From Prunus persica (Eukaryota; Streptophyta; Magnoliopsida; Rosales; Rosaceae): a stretch of DNA of 64,000 nucleotides. The translations under genes were made by a program, and so were the position numbers. Below, piece by piece: positions 1 through 9,495 of the stretch. Within the stretch, counting starts at the first letter, position 1, and each line of letters opens with the position of its first letter. The notes beneath the pieces were generated by a model. It was given only the letters and a program-made list of their open reading frames with translations, made no database searches and had not been told where the DNA came from. The stretch lies in NCBI RefSeq assembly GCF_000346465.2, contig NC_034009.1, positions 29,818,131 to 29,882,130 on the forward strand, read 5' to 3'.

Positions 1-220
1 CAGAATGTCCCATATTTCTGTGCTCATTTTCCCATTGCGATGGGTTGTACTGCTGCTTATACTCATGGCTTCATCCACAAGCCTCAAAACTGAAGGACCC
101 GCCAACCTCCCAATATCAGTTTTCTCAGCTGCATTACGCAGATATTTCAAGTATAACCTGGTGCATAGACACGTGGCCCATGTCAATACATCAATATGAA
201 CATACGAATGTGAAAGAATG

Positions 221-266
<46 letters not shown>

Positions 267-1564
267 AACTCCCTGGACCTTGCTTTACTGCCTGCACTAA
301 TCATTCGTAGCATTTCATCAGAGCTCAGACCATCATATACTATTACATCAAATTTATCTTTGTTGTGGTTTCTTTGGGCCACATTCCTAAAGAATCCAAC
401 AAGCCTCTCAAGTGCTAACGTGGAAAAAATAGGATCCATCCCAGGAAGCACCCCAAGCTCTTCTCCCACTATCTGATCAATTGAAAAGAAAGACGCATCA
501 TAAAAGGCCCCTGCAGATAAAACATTCAAATGCAACTAAACCCCTCAAATGATATTACGTACCTACCCCTTCAAGAACCCCTTGTGTCGTATTAAGACGA
601 GCATCCACTTGCTTTAGCTCTTTCAGAGGTCCTAGAAGCATCTAGACGATCAAGAATGGTTCAATTTGAGTCTAAGGTAACTTGCAGCAAACTTCTTCAC
701 ATAGATTCATTATTGGAATGGAATGAAAAAGGGAAACAGAAAAGGGAATTTGGAAAACACACTTGGGTGGTTTCAAATCTAAGAGCCGAAAGGTTGCTGT
801 TGCATAGTGTAGGAGAACTTCCGATTTTGCAGTTTAGAAAGAACTCAGCAGTGGGATCTTGGGTGTGTATCACCAAGCATGTGCTAAACCCTGCCATTGC
901 AAAATGCTGAAAATCCAACATGAGAAAAACATTAAACAAAAAGTAACAGTACAAGAAGAGTGCAAATTGAAGTTGTAATTCTATGCTTAAACTTGAAAGT
1001 CAGAATTCTGAGATACAATCTCCACAAGCATATATAATCAGCTAAAATGAAATGCTTGAGCCAAGTCTCTTCTTCTAGGCTTATCCCTTAACGAATATAA
1101 TATGTTAAATAGAAAACCCCGTCAATCATCATAAAAAGGAAATATTAGTATAATTAACACTTGCCCACAACCATAATTTGAACCAAAGGCACTAGCTTTC
1201 TAACTTGGGTATCTACTATTTTCTTAGTTTTAACTCAGACACAAGTTAGAAACCAAATTCATTCATAGTAGAAAGTAAATTATATATAGACTGAGCTAGC
1301 ATACAATGTAGAGACAGACAGAGATACCTGGGCAGCGAAAACGGCGGAGGTGGTCTTGCCGGAGCCACCTTTCCCCAAAAAAGTGACCAACTTTGTTGAT
1401 TTCTGAGAAGAAGCAGTCTTGTCATCCTTTGACTCCGGAGAAGCCGCCAAGGCCAGAAATCGGCGGTGCCTTGCAAATCTTGTTCTTGTTCCACTTCTAG
1501 GTACCTTCGGCGGTGTTGTAAGAAGGGAAAAAGAGACGGTATTTGGAAGGAGAGGCAAAGCCAT
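1..1564 (-). CDS. GET3D: Chloroplast GET3-type (ArsA/TRC40 family) P-loop ATPase, 3' end outside window
   Basis: Five coding exons are visible on the minus strand: 1564-1328, 906-763, 641-567, 472-279 and 157 to beyond base 1. All junctions are GT-AG and the reading frame is kept. The first 50 or so residues are Ser/Arg-rich and look like a chloroplast transit peptide. They are followed by the deviant Walker A loop GKGGSGKTT at about residues 64-72. Later exons give [34 protein letters not shown] and [17 protein letters not shown]. From memory these match the Arabidopsis At1g26090 product (GET3D), a plastid homologue of the Get3/ArsA ATPase. Family members dimerise, hydrolyse ATP and shield hydrophobic proteins; the exact plastid client is not established. 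The ATG at 1564 is preferred because the open frame upstream of it only adds a TTG-started extension. The C-terminal part lies outside the window. Confidence 0.9.
224..262. repeat. (GA)n microsatellite inside a GET3D intron
   Basis: About 39 bases of uninterrupted GA dinucleotides lie in the intron between coding exons 4 and 5 of the GET3-type gene. Read on the minus strand it is (CT)n and sits shortly after the donor at 278/277, so it cannot serve as the polypyrimidine tract of the acceptor at 158. Confidence 0.9.
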
Positions 1565-2373
1565 TGGATGGGTCAAAACTCAGAAGTAGGTGAAAGCAGG
1601 TGGGGGTTTATGAGATTCTTGTTACTATTTATTTTTCTTTGAAGGGGATGGAAAGCTAAGATTTATCTTTTACGTGCCTTCAGTTAAAAGTTCATCAACT
1701 CTTTTTTATTTACCCCCATTCCACCTACTTTTTCACACCTTTTTTTTCGGGTGAAAAACAACTGCCACCCTGCCTGTTCTTTTGATGACACAATTTTATT
1801 ATCATATAAAGGGAATTACCAATTGAATTACAGATCACATCAAATGTGCATCCATCTTTTTTTGTAGCATTTGTTGGTGAAAAGGGAATTGTCTTTTTTT
1901 TTTTTTTGCCAAAAAAAGAAATTGTCTTTTTAAGCCTTGTGTGGCTTGCAAGTTGTGAGGTAATTAACTACCATATTACACAAAGACCACCACTAATTAC
2001 ACCTCCCAACTCATTATTAAGGAAAAAAGATACATTCTAGAACATCCACTTTTACAATTGATAACGAGATCAATTTTCTCAATAACCAAACGGAAACATA
2101 TGGTGAGTCCCATCCTAAATTCTTTTTTCTTTTTTTTTTTTAAGATGGACATGTGGCCACATATGATTGGAAGGTTCTAGCATGTCCGCATGGTGAGTGT
2201 TATCCTTACCTTATTTGATGATACTATCTTATTTTAAGTGAAAAATGAACGAAATTGACGTTAAGATTGACATTGAAGTGTAAAGCAAAAGATGAAAAAA
2301 TTGATCTGAAACAGTAAATGGATTGCTTTTGCTCGTCATAAAAAAAACTTCATATGAAATTAAATTAGCCTAG
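1565..2373. other. Spacer: GET3D 5' flank and 3' flank of the small membrane protein gene
   Basis: No coding signal. The sequence is AT-rich with several T runs (about 1741, 1895 and 2125). The part next to 1564 should hold the leader and promoter of the minus-strand GET3-type gene. No convincing TATA box was found. Confidence 0.6.
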
Positions 2374-2844
2374 TTAATTTGCATCTCTAGCGACGGGAGA
2401 TAAAAAGCTAGGCATTGCCAAGGGACTGGCAACCCTAGGTGACCTTGGAGGCAGCTCAGAAAGCTGATTCCCAGAACTATCATAATAAATCGCACCTGAA
2501 AATTCAGGTGGCTGACACTTGTCGCCCATCAAAATTGACCTCTGCCAAACCCCTCCTTCTCCAAACCCATCTTCAACTTCATCACCTTGGCTGCAATTTT
2601 CTCTGCCAACTTTATTTTTGTGCACAAATGGAATTGCCTTGTTGCTGATGCTGGCCACGAGTTTCTTGGAGCCATCAGTAATTTCCTTGCAATTGGTTTC
2701 ATTGATTTGTTGTGGGGCTCGGCGTCCATGTTTGGCTTTAGCACATAGAGCCACAAGGGCTGTGACAGAGATGAACAAGGCCATTGCTAGCGGCATTGAG
2801 CCAAAGTGGTCATTGGCTGCAACTTCTGGAATTAGACGAACCAT
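2374..2844 (-). CDS. Small plant membrane protein of unknown function, 156 aa
   Basis: A single-exon frame runs from ATG at 2844 to TAA at 2376-2374. The N-terminus has one strong hydrophobic segment at about residues 17-36 (SMPLAMALFISVTALVALCA), followed by a basic KAKHGRR stretch, which predicts a signal anchor with the tail in the cytosol. The middle is polar. The tail holds GVWQRSILMGDKCQPPEFSG, then IYYDSSGNQ and a Pro/Ser-rich PPRSPR segment. I recall similar small plant proteins with the W-Q-x-x-I-L-M-G-x-x-C-x-P-P-x-F-S-G core, but none with a known role, so no function is assigned. A TATA-like run sits about 70-80 bases upstream of the ATG. Coding is supported by uninterrupted length, the clear membrane segment and the promoter, not by a biochemical motif. 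Confidence 0.75.
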   Translation of the reverse strand: MVRLIPEVAANDHFGSMPLAMALFISVTALVALCAKAKHGRRAPQQINETNCKEITDGSKKLVASISNKAIPFVHKNKVGRENCSQGDEVEDGFGEGGVWQRSILMGDKCQPPEFSGAIYYDSSGNQLSELPPRSPRVASPLAMPSFLSPVARDAN

Positions 2845-3485
2845 TTTGTAAATTGTATGGCATGCAATTAATTTGGATTGAAATTAAAACTGAACCACCT
2901 TGGTTTTTATACTTATATATAGGAGGAGGAGTTTAGCGATTTTAATTATTTTGTTTGAATTAGTTGTGGCCGGTGGAAGGGATTGATTAATTTAAATGAA
3001 TTCTTTTTTTTAATTAATCAGTCATGTTTTTACAGGGAAATTAATGTACATTATTAATATAATTGTTTTGACAAGACCTTGGTTCGCATTATTGGGCACG
3101 AAAGATTCTTGAAATGTGTCTTGTAATATAATCAGAGCAAAGTTGACAAAATCAAGTTGACAAAATGGGTGGAAAATAAATAAATAAAGGAAAGAAAATG
3201 CATTATTGGTGAAGCAAATAGGGAAAGTCGGCAAACCCTTTGAAATATATTGGTTGTCGCCCAAACCGTGGGTGGGGGGATGAGTTGAAGGCTTGGCGCA
3301 CAGTGCATGCATGGTGTTTGATGGAAGACAAACATTCATAAGTTGGCACATCGCATTTTTAGTTGCAGGTGAGAGGATCCAAGATATATTGTACCTAGCC
3401 TACCAAAATAAAATGAATTAAATAAATAAGTAAAATTATTTATATAATTTCTATAGATTCCACAGATCATGCAAACCTAGCAACA
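2845..3485. other. Spacer without recognised gene
   Basis: AT-rich DNA. Two overlapping minus-strand frames (3022-3351 and 3132-3335) have no recognisable domain and low-complexity composition, and are treated as chance frames. Confidence 0.6.
2913..2921 (-). promoter_or_regulatory. TATA box of the small membrane protein gene
   Basis: Read on the minus strand the bases give TATATATAA, about 70-80 bases upstream of the ATG at 2844. That spacing allows a short leader. Inferred from sequence and position only. Confidence 0.5.
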
Positions 3486-3493
3486 CATACAAG

Positions 3494-3991
3494 CAGAGGC
3501 GGATCCATTAAGGCGCAAGGAGGTGCAGCTGCACCTCCGTTAGCCGAAAAAACCATTGTAAGTGCTTCAAACTGCCCATTTGCTCAACTGGTGTACAGAT
3601 TACCTTATTTTCATTTTCAACATTTAAGTAAATGTCTTTGTCTTTTTACTTTAATTTATTTTTATATTACTCCATTTACTTAAGTTTACAATGTAAATAA
3701 AGAAGTACCCCCCATTTGGATTCAAATAAAAATACTAGAAAATCAAATTCCTATCAAATCAAAATATGAAAAATCGGTTTTAGTGCAAAATACGATTTAG
3801 GCTAAAAATGATAGCTCATTAAGCCAATATATACTTCATACTAAAATCCCATAAAATCAAGTTTTCTTATTTGATGTGTAAGGAATAAAAGCCGCCAAAA
3901 ATTATCTTGAGAAAATGATTATTCCGAAAAACCATTTTTCATACTTAATCAATTTTGCACCTCCGCTAAAAAATTTATGGGTCCGCCACTG
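3494..3991. mobile_element. hAT-type MITE with 8-bp target-site duplication
   Basis: The element begins CAGAGGCGGATCCATTA and ends in the inverted match TGGGTCCGCCACTG. It is flanked by the perfect direct repeat CATACAAG at 3486-3493 and 3992-3999. An 8-bp duplication with CAG...CTG ends is the mark of the hAT superfamily. The 498-bp body is AT-rich and has no transposase frame, so this is a non-autonomous element moved in trans. The inner borders are also mirrored: AGGAGGTGCAGCTGCACCTCC near 3520 and TTGCACCTCCGCTAAA near 3955. Confidence 0.85.
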
Positions 3992-3999
3992 CATACAAG

Positions 4000-5716
4000 T
4001 AGAAGATGTCATCCAAGCACGTATGTTTCAATTATTGTTTGAAGTTGGATTTTAAATGTACAAAAGAAAGAAAAATAATAATAATATTTTTGTGTTGGAT
4101 ATTGCTTGCCTTTTTACCTGTAAGGAGATACTCCTCTTTCCTGCGAATTACATGCAAAAATAATTCATCAAAAACACAAAAAGAAAAATGTATGCACACA
4201 TTTCATACTGCTATTGGCAGGAATGTAGAAACTTCTATACTTATTACATGATAAGAAGGAAAGTATTTTCCTTTTGCGTTATAAGAAAACCCATGGAAGA
4301 TTGCTATAAAGTGTAAAACTTAATTTGTCCAAAAAATGATAATAGCTAATAGAAAGATCGATGAAGGTTTTCTGATATCACCTGGCATGCGATTAATTAT
4401 TCTTTTACCCCAAAACACATAAGTGGATTCCTTCAAACAGATTGATGATGAAAATTTGGTTTCTTTAATTAGTGATGATTATAATTGATTGCCTAGCTGA
4501 CTTTAGTATTCATCACTGCAGCCTTCTTATATGGTCTCACCATCTCAGTGCACTAATTAACATATTTACGAAAAACCTTCAGATTGCCATTTTGGTGTAT
4601 GAACACATGATGCCAGACAAATTCTGCTACCACGGTGCAACACTACCCATTATTCTTTTTATTTATTTGTCTATTAATTTGAGAGTGACCATGCCCTACC
4701 TTTACAAGTGACAATTGAGTGTCTTATCAAACAAAAGAAATTGACAATGAAGTGGCGTCTCCCATGTAGGGGTACAAGTTGGATTGAAAAATTCGATTCC
4801 GATCGATTTTATTTTGATAATTTTCGATTTTGGCAAGTCCAAATCAATTTCGATATATGAAAATTCCGATAAAAATTGAATTAGAATTGGAATGTTCTAG
4901 GGATTCCGAAAAATTTTGAATTCCGAAATATATTGGAATATCAAGTTACACACAATTACTAATTTTATGTTGAACTAAATACAATTTAATGACCAAATAG
5001 ACATAGGCAAGTTATTTCATAAATGATAACAACATCTAAGTCGTACTAGCATATAATAGTTTTCCAAGCTTACGGTATGAGTTTTCAATTTTGAGTCAAT
5101 TTTAATCATTCAAATGGTTGGGCATGTTTAGAATTTTAAACTAGTTTCCAAAATTTGTATGGAGTGGTAATCACTCATCATAAAGTTAGTCGAGAAATTT
5201 GACAATTTATGGTAACATCTTCCTTTCCGATACAAGAAAATTTATTTTATTTTCATGTTCATACATTTCTATATCGTTATGGTAATGGATGGTGTAGCTA
5301 TACATAATACGGGTAAATTATGCTCCTCTCAAATGTGCCGTGCCGTCACAGCTACTCTTGTTTCTTCCTTTGCAATCACTTTTAAAATCCACCAAAATCG
5401 TAAAAGCGTTTATACAGATATCATGGTAATCATGCACTGGAAAACCTAACAAAAATTGGAGTGTTAATTAATTCTTCCTTTTCATTATGAAAACAATTAT
5501 AGTGTTGTCGACCAGCCCTTCATACATGTACAACCTCATACTCTCACATTATAGTTTTCTGAAAAGAAAATAAAAGAGTTGGAGAAGGAAATTTAAAATT
5601 AAAATAAAACATCATACGTCATAATAAACGCTCCACTAACATTAATATCTTCTCTCTCACTCTTTTCTTCTATTTCTTCACTTCACCTGAGAAATTAACG
5701 GTGATGATATATATGA
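4000..5716. other. Spacer without recognised gene
   Basis: AT-rich sequence. Short frames at 4006-4251, 4472-4711 and 5255-5449 lack homology I can recognise and have poor codon structure. The stretch at 4775-4940 repeats GATTTCGAT/AATTCCGAT-like words, perhaps an old decayed insertion, but no borders could be defined. The end next to 5716 is the 3' flank of the CLE gene. Confidence 0.55.
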
Positions 5717-6118
5717 TCAATGGTGCAGTGGGTTTGGACCGGTGGGGACACGTCGTTTTTCAACACCATAACGTGGATCAATCTCGTTTCCATCGGCTGA
5801 GGGCTCCGATTGTGGTTGCATGTGGTGATGATCACCCCGTGAAGATTTTGATCTTTGGTGTTGTTGGCGATGATGTACAAATGGGGTGAAGTCAAATTTG
5901 CTTGCTAACACTTTTCTTGTGATGAAATTAGAGGGACGGTGATGATGATGATGATGATGATGAGAATAGGAGTTTATGGTGTGGCTGCTGCTGCTGATGA
6001 TGATTTGTTTGTGAAGATTGATGGTGGAGTTGTAGTATTCATGAAACAAGAATAAGAAGAGGAGGGAGAGGAAGAGAATGGTGAAAAGTAGAAGGTGATG
6101 AGGAATTCTCAAGGCCAT
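5717..6118 (-). CDS. CLE12: CLE-family signalling peptide precursor (CLE9-13 type, CLE12-like)
   Basis: This 133-aa single-exon frame starts MALRIPHHLLLFTILFLSLL, a clear secretory signal of about 25 residues. A variable middle follows with an eight-histidine run at 53-60. The last 12 residues before TGA (122-133) are RRVPTGPNPLHH, preceded by EIDPRYGVEK. This is the CLE motif R-x-V-P-x-G-P-N-P-L-H-x at the extreme C-terminus. In the family the precursor is secreted and cut to a 12-13-residue peptide, with hydroxyproline at positions 4 and 7, that is read by leucine-rich-repeat receptor kinases. Thr at position 5 where Ser is common is a conservative change. The CLE12 label rests on the core sequence and on its position before a TCP12-like gene; CLE9, 10, 11 or 13 orthology cannot be excluded. 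The histidine run comes from a CAT/CAC repeat and may vary in length. Confidence 0.92.
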   Translation of the reverse strand: MALRIPHHLLLFTILFLSLLFLFLFHEYYNSTINLHKQIIISSSSHTINSYSHHHHHHHHRPSNFITRKVLASKFDFTPFVHHRQQHQRSKSSRGDHHHMQPQSEPSADGNEIDPRYGVEKRRVPTGPNPLHH

Positions 6119-6261
6119 GGTGGAATAAGAGGAGGAGAAGATAGAGGAGAAGGGGAAGCATGGAGCACCTAAATGTATGAGGAGGAGAGGAACCCTAAAG
6201 AGAAATTTCCCAAGTTTATTTGACAGCTTGATCTCAAATTTAATGGACTAAGAGAGAGAGA

Positions 6262-6282
6262 TATGTATATATGTATATATAT
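6262..6282 (-). promoter_or_regulatory. TATA-rich promoter segment of the CLE gene
   Basis: About 150 bases upstream of the CLE ATG the minus strand carries repeated TATATA words next to a (CT)n stretch, a common layout of plant core promoters. The exact TATA box and start site cannot be fixed from sequence alone. Confidence 0.4.
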
Positions 6283-6543
6283 GTGTGTGTATGTTGGAGA
6301 GAGTAATTGAAATGTGGGTGTTCCTGGCTTTCATGTGACCTTTTTATGCTAATTTTAATGTTGAGGGGGAGAAAAGAAAGAGAAGAGGGCAGGGCGGTAC
6401 ACCCTTTTCCCAAGCTAAAGTTCCTTAGAAATAAAGGAATAAAAAAGGGTTATAATATCTATTGTCAAACCATGAATCATATGTGTTTGATTACTTATTT
6501 AAGCTTAAAAATGTTTAGTTAGTGTGGGATTTGATGTCCATCT

Positions 6544-6574
<31 letters not shown>

Positions 6575-6697
6575 ATTGTGAAAGGTGAAAAAATGCATAA
6601 TATATTTTTTTTAATTTTACCCAAGACATAAGTTTGAGTATTTTCAAAATTTTCTAATCTACTACATTCTTTAATCCTTGCACCATTGTAATCGCCA
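6283..6697. other. CLE upstream region with (CT)n microsatellite
   Basis: No gene. A (CT)n run of about 26-30 bases lies at 6541-6574. The plus frame at 6307-6522 is unsupported. Confidence 0.6.
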
Positions 6698-6790
6698 ATG
6701 TTCTACACGATTTCACTTCCTATTCAACATATGTTTCGTGAAGCTAATATTGTAGCTAAGGTTTTGGCCAAAAAAGGACATTGCTCCTCA
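6698..6790 (+). pseudogene. Retroelement RNase H tail relic
   Basis: The translation LPIQHMFREANIVAKVLAKK resembles the C-terminal end of the plant RNase H-like domain found in non-LTR retrotransposons and their relics (pattern H-x-x-R-E-x-N-x-V-A-D-x-L-A). The metal-binding Asp is replaced by Lys. Only about 30 residues remain and no upstream reverse transcriptase is visible. It is a short dead fragment; the assignment rests on one motif. Confidence 0.4.
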
Positions 6791-6859
6791 AATACTTGTA
6801 TATGTTCAGTAATTTTTTTTTTGATTATTTTTTTAATTAAATTACTTTTGATATGTATT

Positions 6860-7827
6860 TGTAGGGGCTTTTTTTGTCCCGGTAGCTTCAGATGGGCATG
6901 GGCTGTTGTGAAGAGAAAGTGGGTGGTGTCACCCATTTGCCTGAGTTCAAAAATCAGACCCCAAAGCACTCCGAAAGTTTATGGATTCTTAGGGAGTGCT
7001 TTAGTCTCTCTCACCAAGAGGATTTGATAACTATGGAGAATCACAATCTTGGGCTTGGTCTGAGTAGCTTGTGGGGTGTAAGCTGAGCCTCCACGAATTT
7101 AGCAAGAGAGAGAGAGAAATTGGACTATTTAAGAGGGAATGAGAAATGATTGGTGGTGTTTGGAATGGGGATTTCAAGTAGAAAAACCATATGGGAGGGG
7201 AGGCTTAGGTCGAGTTGATGGATATCATATGCCTCCTTTCATAGGTGTTAGAAGCCCCTTATTTCCAAAAAGCCCTAGCTGGTTCTCCCCAAATTTGCCA
7301 AGTCTTCTTCTTTTTCCATTCACTTTCTCCAATTCAACCATTTTAAGCAAAACTTGCTTAATCCAAGCATAATAGGACAAAGTGTTTTGGAGCTCCAAAG
7401 TCTTCCTGTAGCTAGCCTCTGCAACACTTTCCATCCTTGGCAACGCTTCATCTCCATTTCTTTCCTCGTTTTTTACATGAGCTTGTAGAGGCAAAAATGG
7501 GGGGTTTTACATGGCGATACTCGTTATCTGTGTGTTTGTGCTTGGGCTTCATCGTATTGCAATGGACTATAGTTGGGCTAAGTTATGTTTGATGAGATAA
7601 TGAGAGCGAGTTCACAAAATCGGTACATCTTTACAAGCTTGTTGTGACCTCCCCACGTGCTGGGTTACGTATTTGCTTGGAGTGGCATGCATACCAAAGC
7701 TCGTGTAGGCACTTCGTAACCATGTGATAGATTTTTGCATATAATATTCGAGTTTCTTTTACAACAAAGTATTGCATTGGACTTGAAATACATTTGGGCC
7801 CCTTTTTGGATTTTTTGTGCCTCAACA
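6860..7827 (+). mobile_element. Solo LTR, family A, copy 1 (968 bp)
   Basis: It starts TGTAGGGGCTTTTT and ends TGCCTCAACA, the TG...CA ends of a retrotransposon LTR. It is homologous, in the same order and strand, to 24757-26123. Shared blocks include the CTGAGTTCAA segment, the GCCTCCA.GA.TTTAGCAA segment, the GGGGAGCATTTGGG-like segment near 7290 and the tail with GGCATGCA.ACCA and GTGACCT/GCGACCT. No second LTR, primer-binding site or gag-pol lies nearby, so it is a solo LTR left by recombination. Flanking pentamers (GTATT left, ATTTT right) do not match exactly, and the right border runs into a T run that may have slipped. Confidence 0.7.
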
Positions 7828-7895
7828 ATTTTTTTTTTTTTTTGGCCAAAACTTTTGATATGTATAGTAGTAAGATCTGTTGCGCACCTTCTTTG

Positions 7896-8180
7896 GGGAG
7901 CATTTTTGCTCACCACTTTAACCAAAGGTGTAGCCTCACCACCCTCTTAAAAACTTGGCACATGTCTATAAGTCTAACTATAGTCAACCTTTTGTTTTTA
8001 TTTTTTTAATTATTTTTTATTAACATTATTATGAAGGGAGCATTTTGGAGCCAAAATGCTCCCCACTTTAACCAAAAGTGTAGCCTCACCACCCTCTTAA
8101 AAACTTGACACATGTCTATAAGTCTAATTATAGTTAACCTTTTGTTTTTTGTTTTTTAATAACATTATTATGAAAGAGAA
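7896..8180 (+). repeat. Tandemly doubled left terminal repeat of the Pack-MULE
   Basis: Two near-identical units of about 140 bp run from about 7896 and from about 8036. Each opens with GGGAGCATTTTG/GGAGC-like sequence and CACTTTAACCAAA.GTGTAGC and ends in AACATTATTATGAA. The right end of the element has only one unit. This is either a local duplication of the end or a nested insertion of a short relative. Confidence 0.75.
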
Positions 8181-8631
8181 AAACTTAATAGTTCTTTTAA
8201 TAAATTTAAAATTTAAAAACTAATTATTTAAAAACAAAAACAAAAACAAAAACCCAACAACACCCAGCCACCCCTTTACCAGTGACAACACCCTCTCCTC
8301 GCCGCCAGAAACATCTTATTTTATATGTATTCAATGATTTTCTCTCTGCGTGAACTCTGGTGAATCTAAAACTTATGCTCAGCTCTACCCTCTATCTCCA
8401 GGTAACCTCAATAAAATTACCTCATGATTATAGAGCAGACATCCACCAACAGAATGGGTTCACAAAGACCCAATTACCAAAAGAAATTTTCAATTTTGAT
8501 GCTTTAATAAAGGTTCAACCAACCACTAACTAATTAGATATTTTGTAGAGATTTGAATTTGCTCAATAACCAATTAGGTATTTTATAGAGATTTGAATTC
8601 GCTCAATCTCTGCAAAACACAACAAAAACCA

Positions 8632-8936
8632 ATGGCTTTGTCCAATACAATCATGTGGGTCTCTGCAAAATCTCCATTTTCTATTTCCAAAATCCTAAAA
8701 CCCTTTTGCCCCAAATCTCACGCCCAAGTCTCCATTCTCAATCTTTACCAACCTCAACTATCCATTGAGGTCTGGGTGAACTCCGAGTCCGAATTTATTC
8801 TATAAAGAGTACCCAGAAAATCATTGAATCCATGAAGCTCGTTGAGTCTGCCAGAATTTGAAGATCCCAAGAAGCAGTCATCAATGACCAACCTTTTGCC
8901 GAGACCATCGTGGAGGTCTTATATGACATCAATGAG
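8632..8936 (+). pseudogene. atpC: Captured fragment of the nuclear gene for chloroplast ATP synthase gamma subunit
   Basis: The frame from ATG 8632 reads MALSNTIMWVSAKSPFSISK, which matches the start of the plastid transit peptide of ATP synthase gamma. After a frameshift the frame from 8778 reads ELRVRIYSIKSTQKIIESMK and then EAVINDQPFAETIVEVLYDI, the N-terminal coiled-coil region of the gamma subunit (family pattern T-Q-K-I-T-E-A-M-K-L-V...F-x-E-T-L-V-E-V-L-Y-x-I-N). An in-frame TGA at 8859-8861 falls where the family has Arg, as in CGA to TGA. Homology ends near 8936, so only the first quarter or so of the protein was captured. It cannot make a working subunit. Family patterns are recalled, not searched. 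Confidence 0.85.
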
Positions 8937-9495
8937 AGGAGATGGGGTTTCCGGCAGCAAGAAGGAAAGGGGGTTGACACCAATTGGGGTGAGGTGGCTG
9001 AACAGGTTGGTTTGGTGGGTGGTGGTGTGTGGTGACTATTTGGGTTTTTATTATTATTTTAATTTTAATAATTATGTTTTATTTAAAATTTTATTAAAAG
9101 CAAAGTTATGTTTTTCTCTCTCGTAATAATGTCATGAGAAAATAAAAAACAAAAGGTTAATTATAGTTAGACTTATAGACATGTGTCAAGTTTTTAGGAA
9201 AGTGGTGAGGCTACACATTGAGTTAAAGTGGTGAGCAAAAATGCTCATTCTTCTTTGTAAACTTTTTATTTTTTAAATAAATTTGTAATTAGCAATGGTG
9301 GCATGCATGGGGCAGGGGTTGGTTTTTTATTTTTTTAAATAATAGCAAGTTGGATGGGAAGCATCGAGATCAAAAAATTGGGGTTGGGTGTCTGAAGACA
9401 CTTTTAAGGTGTAAATAGAGGATTCCGAGCCTCTACATTTATAGTCTCTATATTTATGTGCATTTCGCTTTGTCTGGACCATTATAATAATCTAA

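Larger units (their letters stand above)
7896..9248 (+). mobile_element. Pack-MULE carrying a piece of the ATP synthase gamma gene
   Basis: Long terminal inverted repeats of about 130-140 bp bound the element: left GAGCATTTTTGCTCACCACTTTAACC..., right its inverted partner at about 9113-9246. Flanks share CTTCTTTG (7888-7895 and 9250-9257), nine bases with one mismatch if the next base outward is counted, as expected for the 9-bp duplication of Mutator-like elements. No transposase is present. The interior holds a nuclear gene fragment (8632-8936), which makes it a Pack-MULE in the accepted sense. The left terminal repeat is present twice in tandem. A relative with its own 9-bp duplication lies at 26143-27221. 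Confidence 0.8.

Noticed and set aside
1565..1576. Extended start of the GET3-type protein at 1576
   Set aside because: The codon there is TTG, not ATG; the first ATG is at 1564 and the resulting transit peptide is complete.
4775..4940. Possible satellite or element made of GATTTCGAT/AATTCCGAT words
   Set aside because: No regular period, inverted ends or second copy could be found in the window.
8593..8805. 70-aa plus frame taken as an intact gene
   Set aside because: It is the transit-peptide end of a captured atpC fragment; the frame shifts before 8778 and stops again at 8859.
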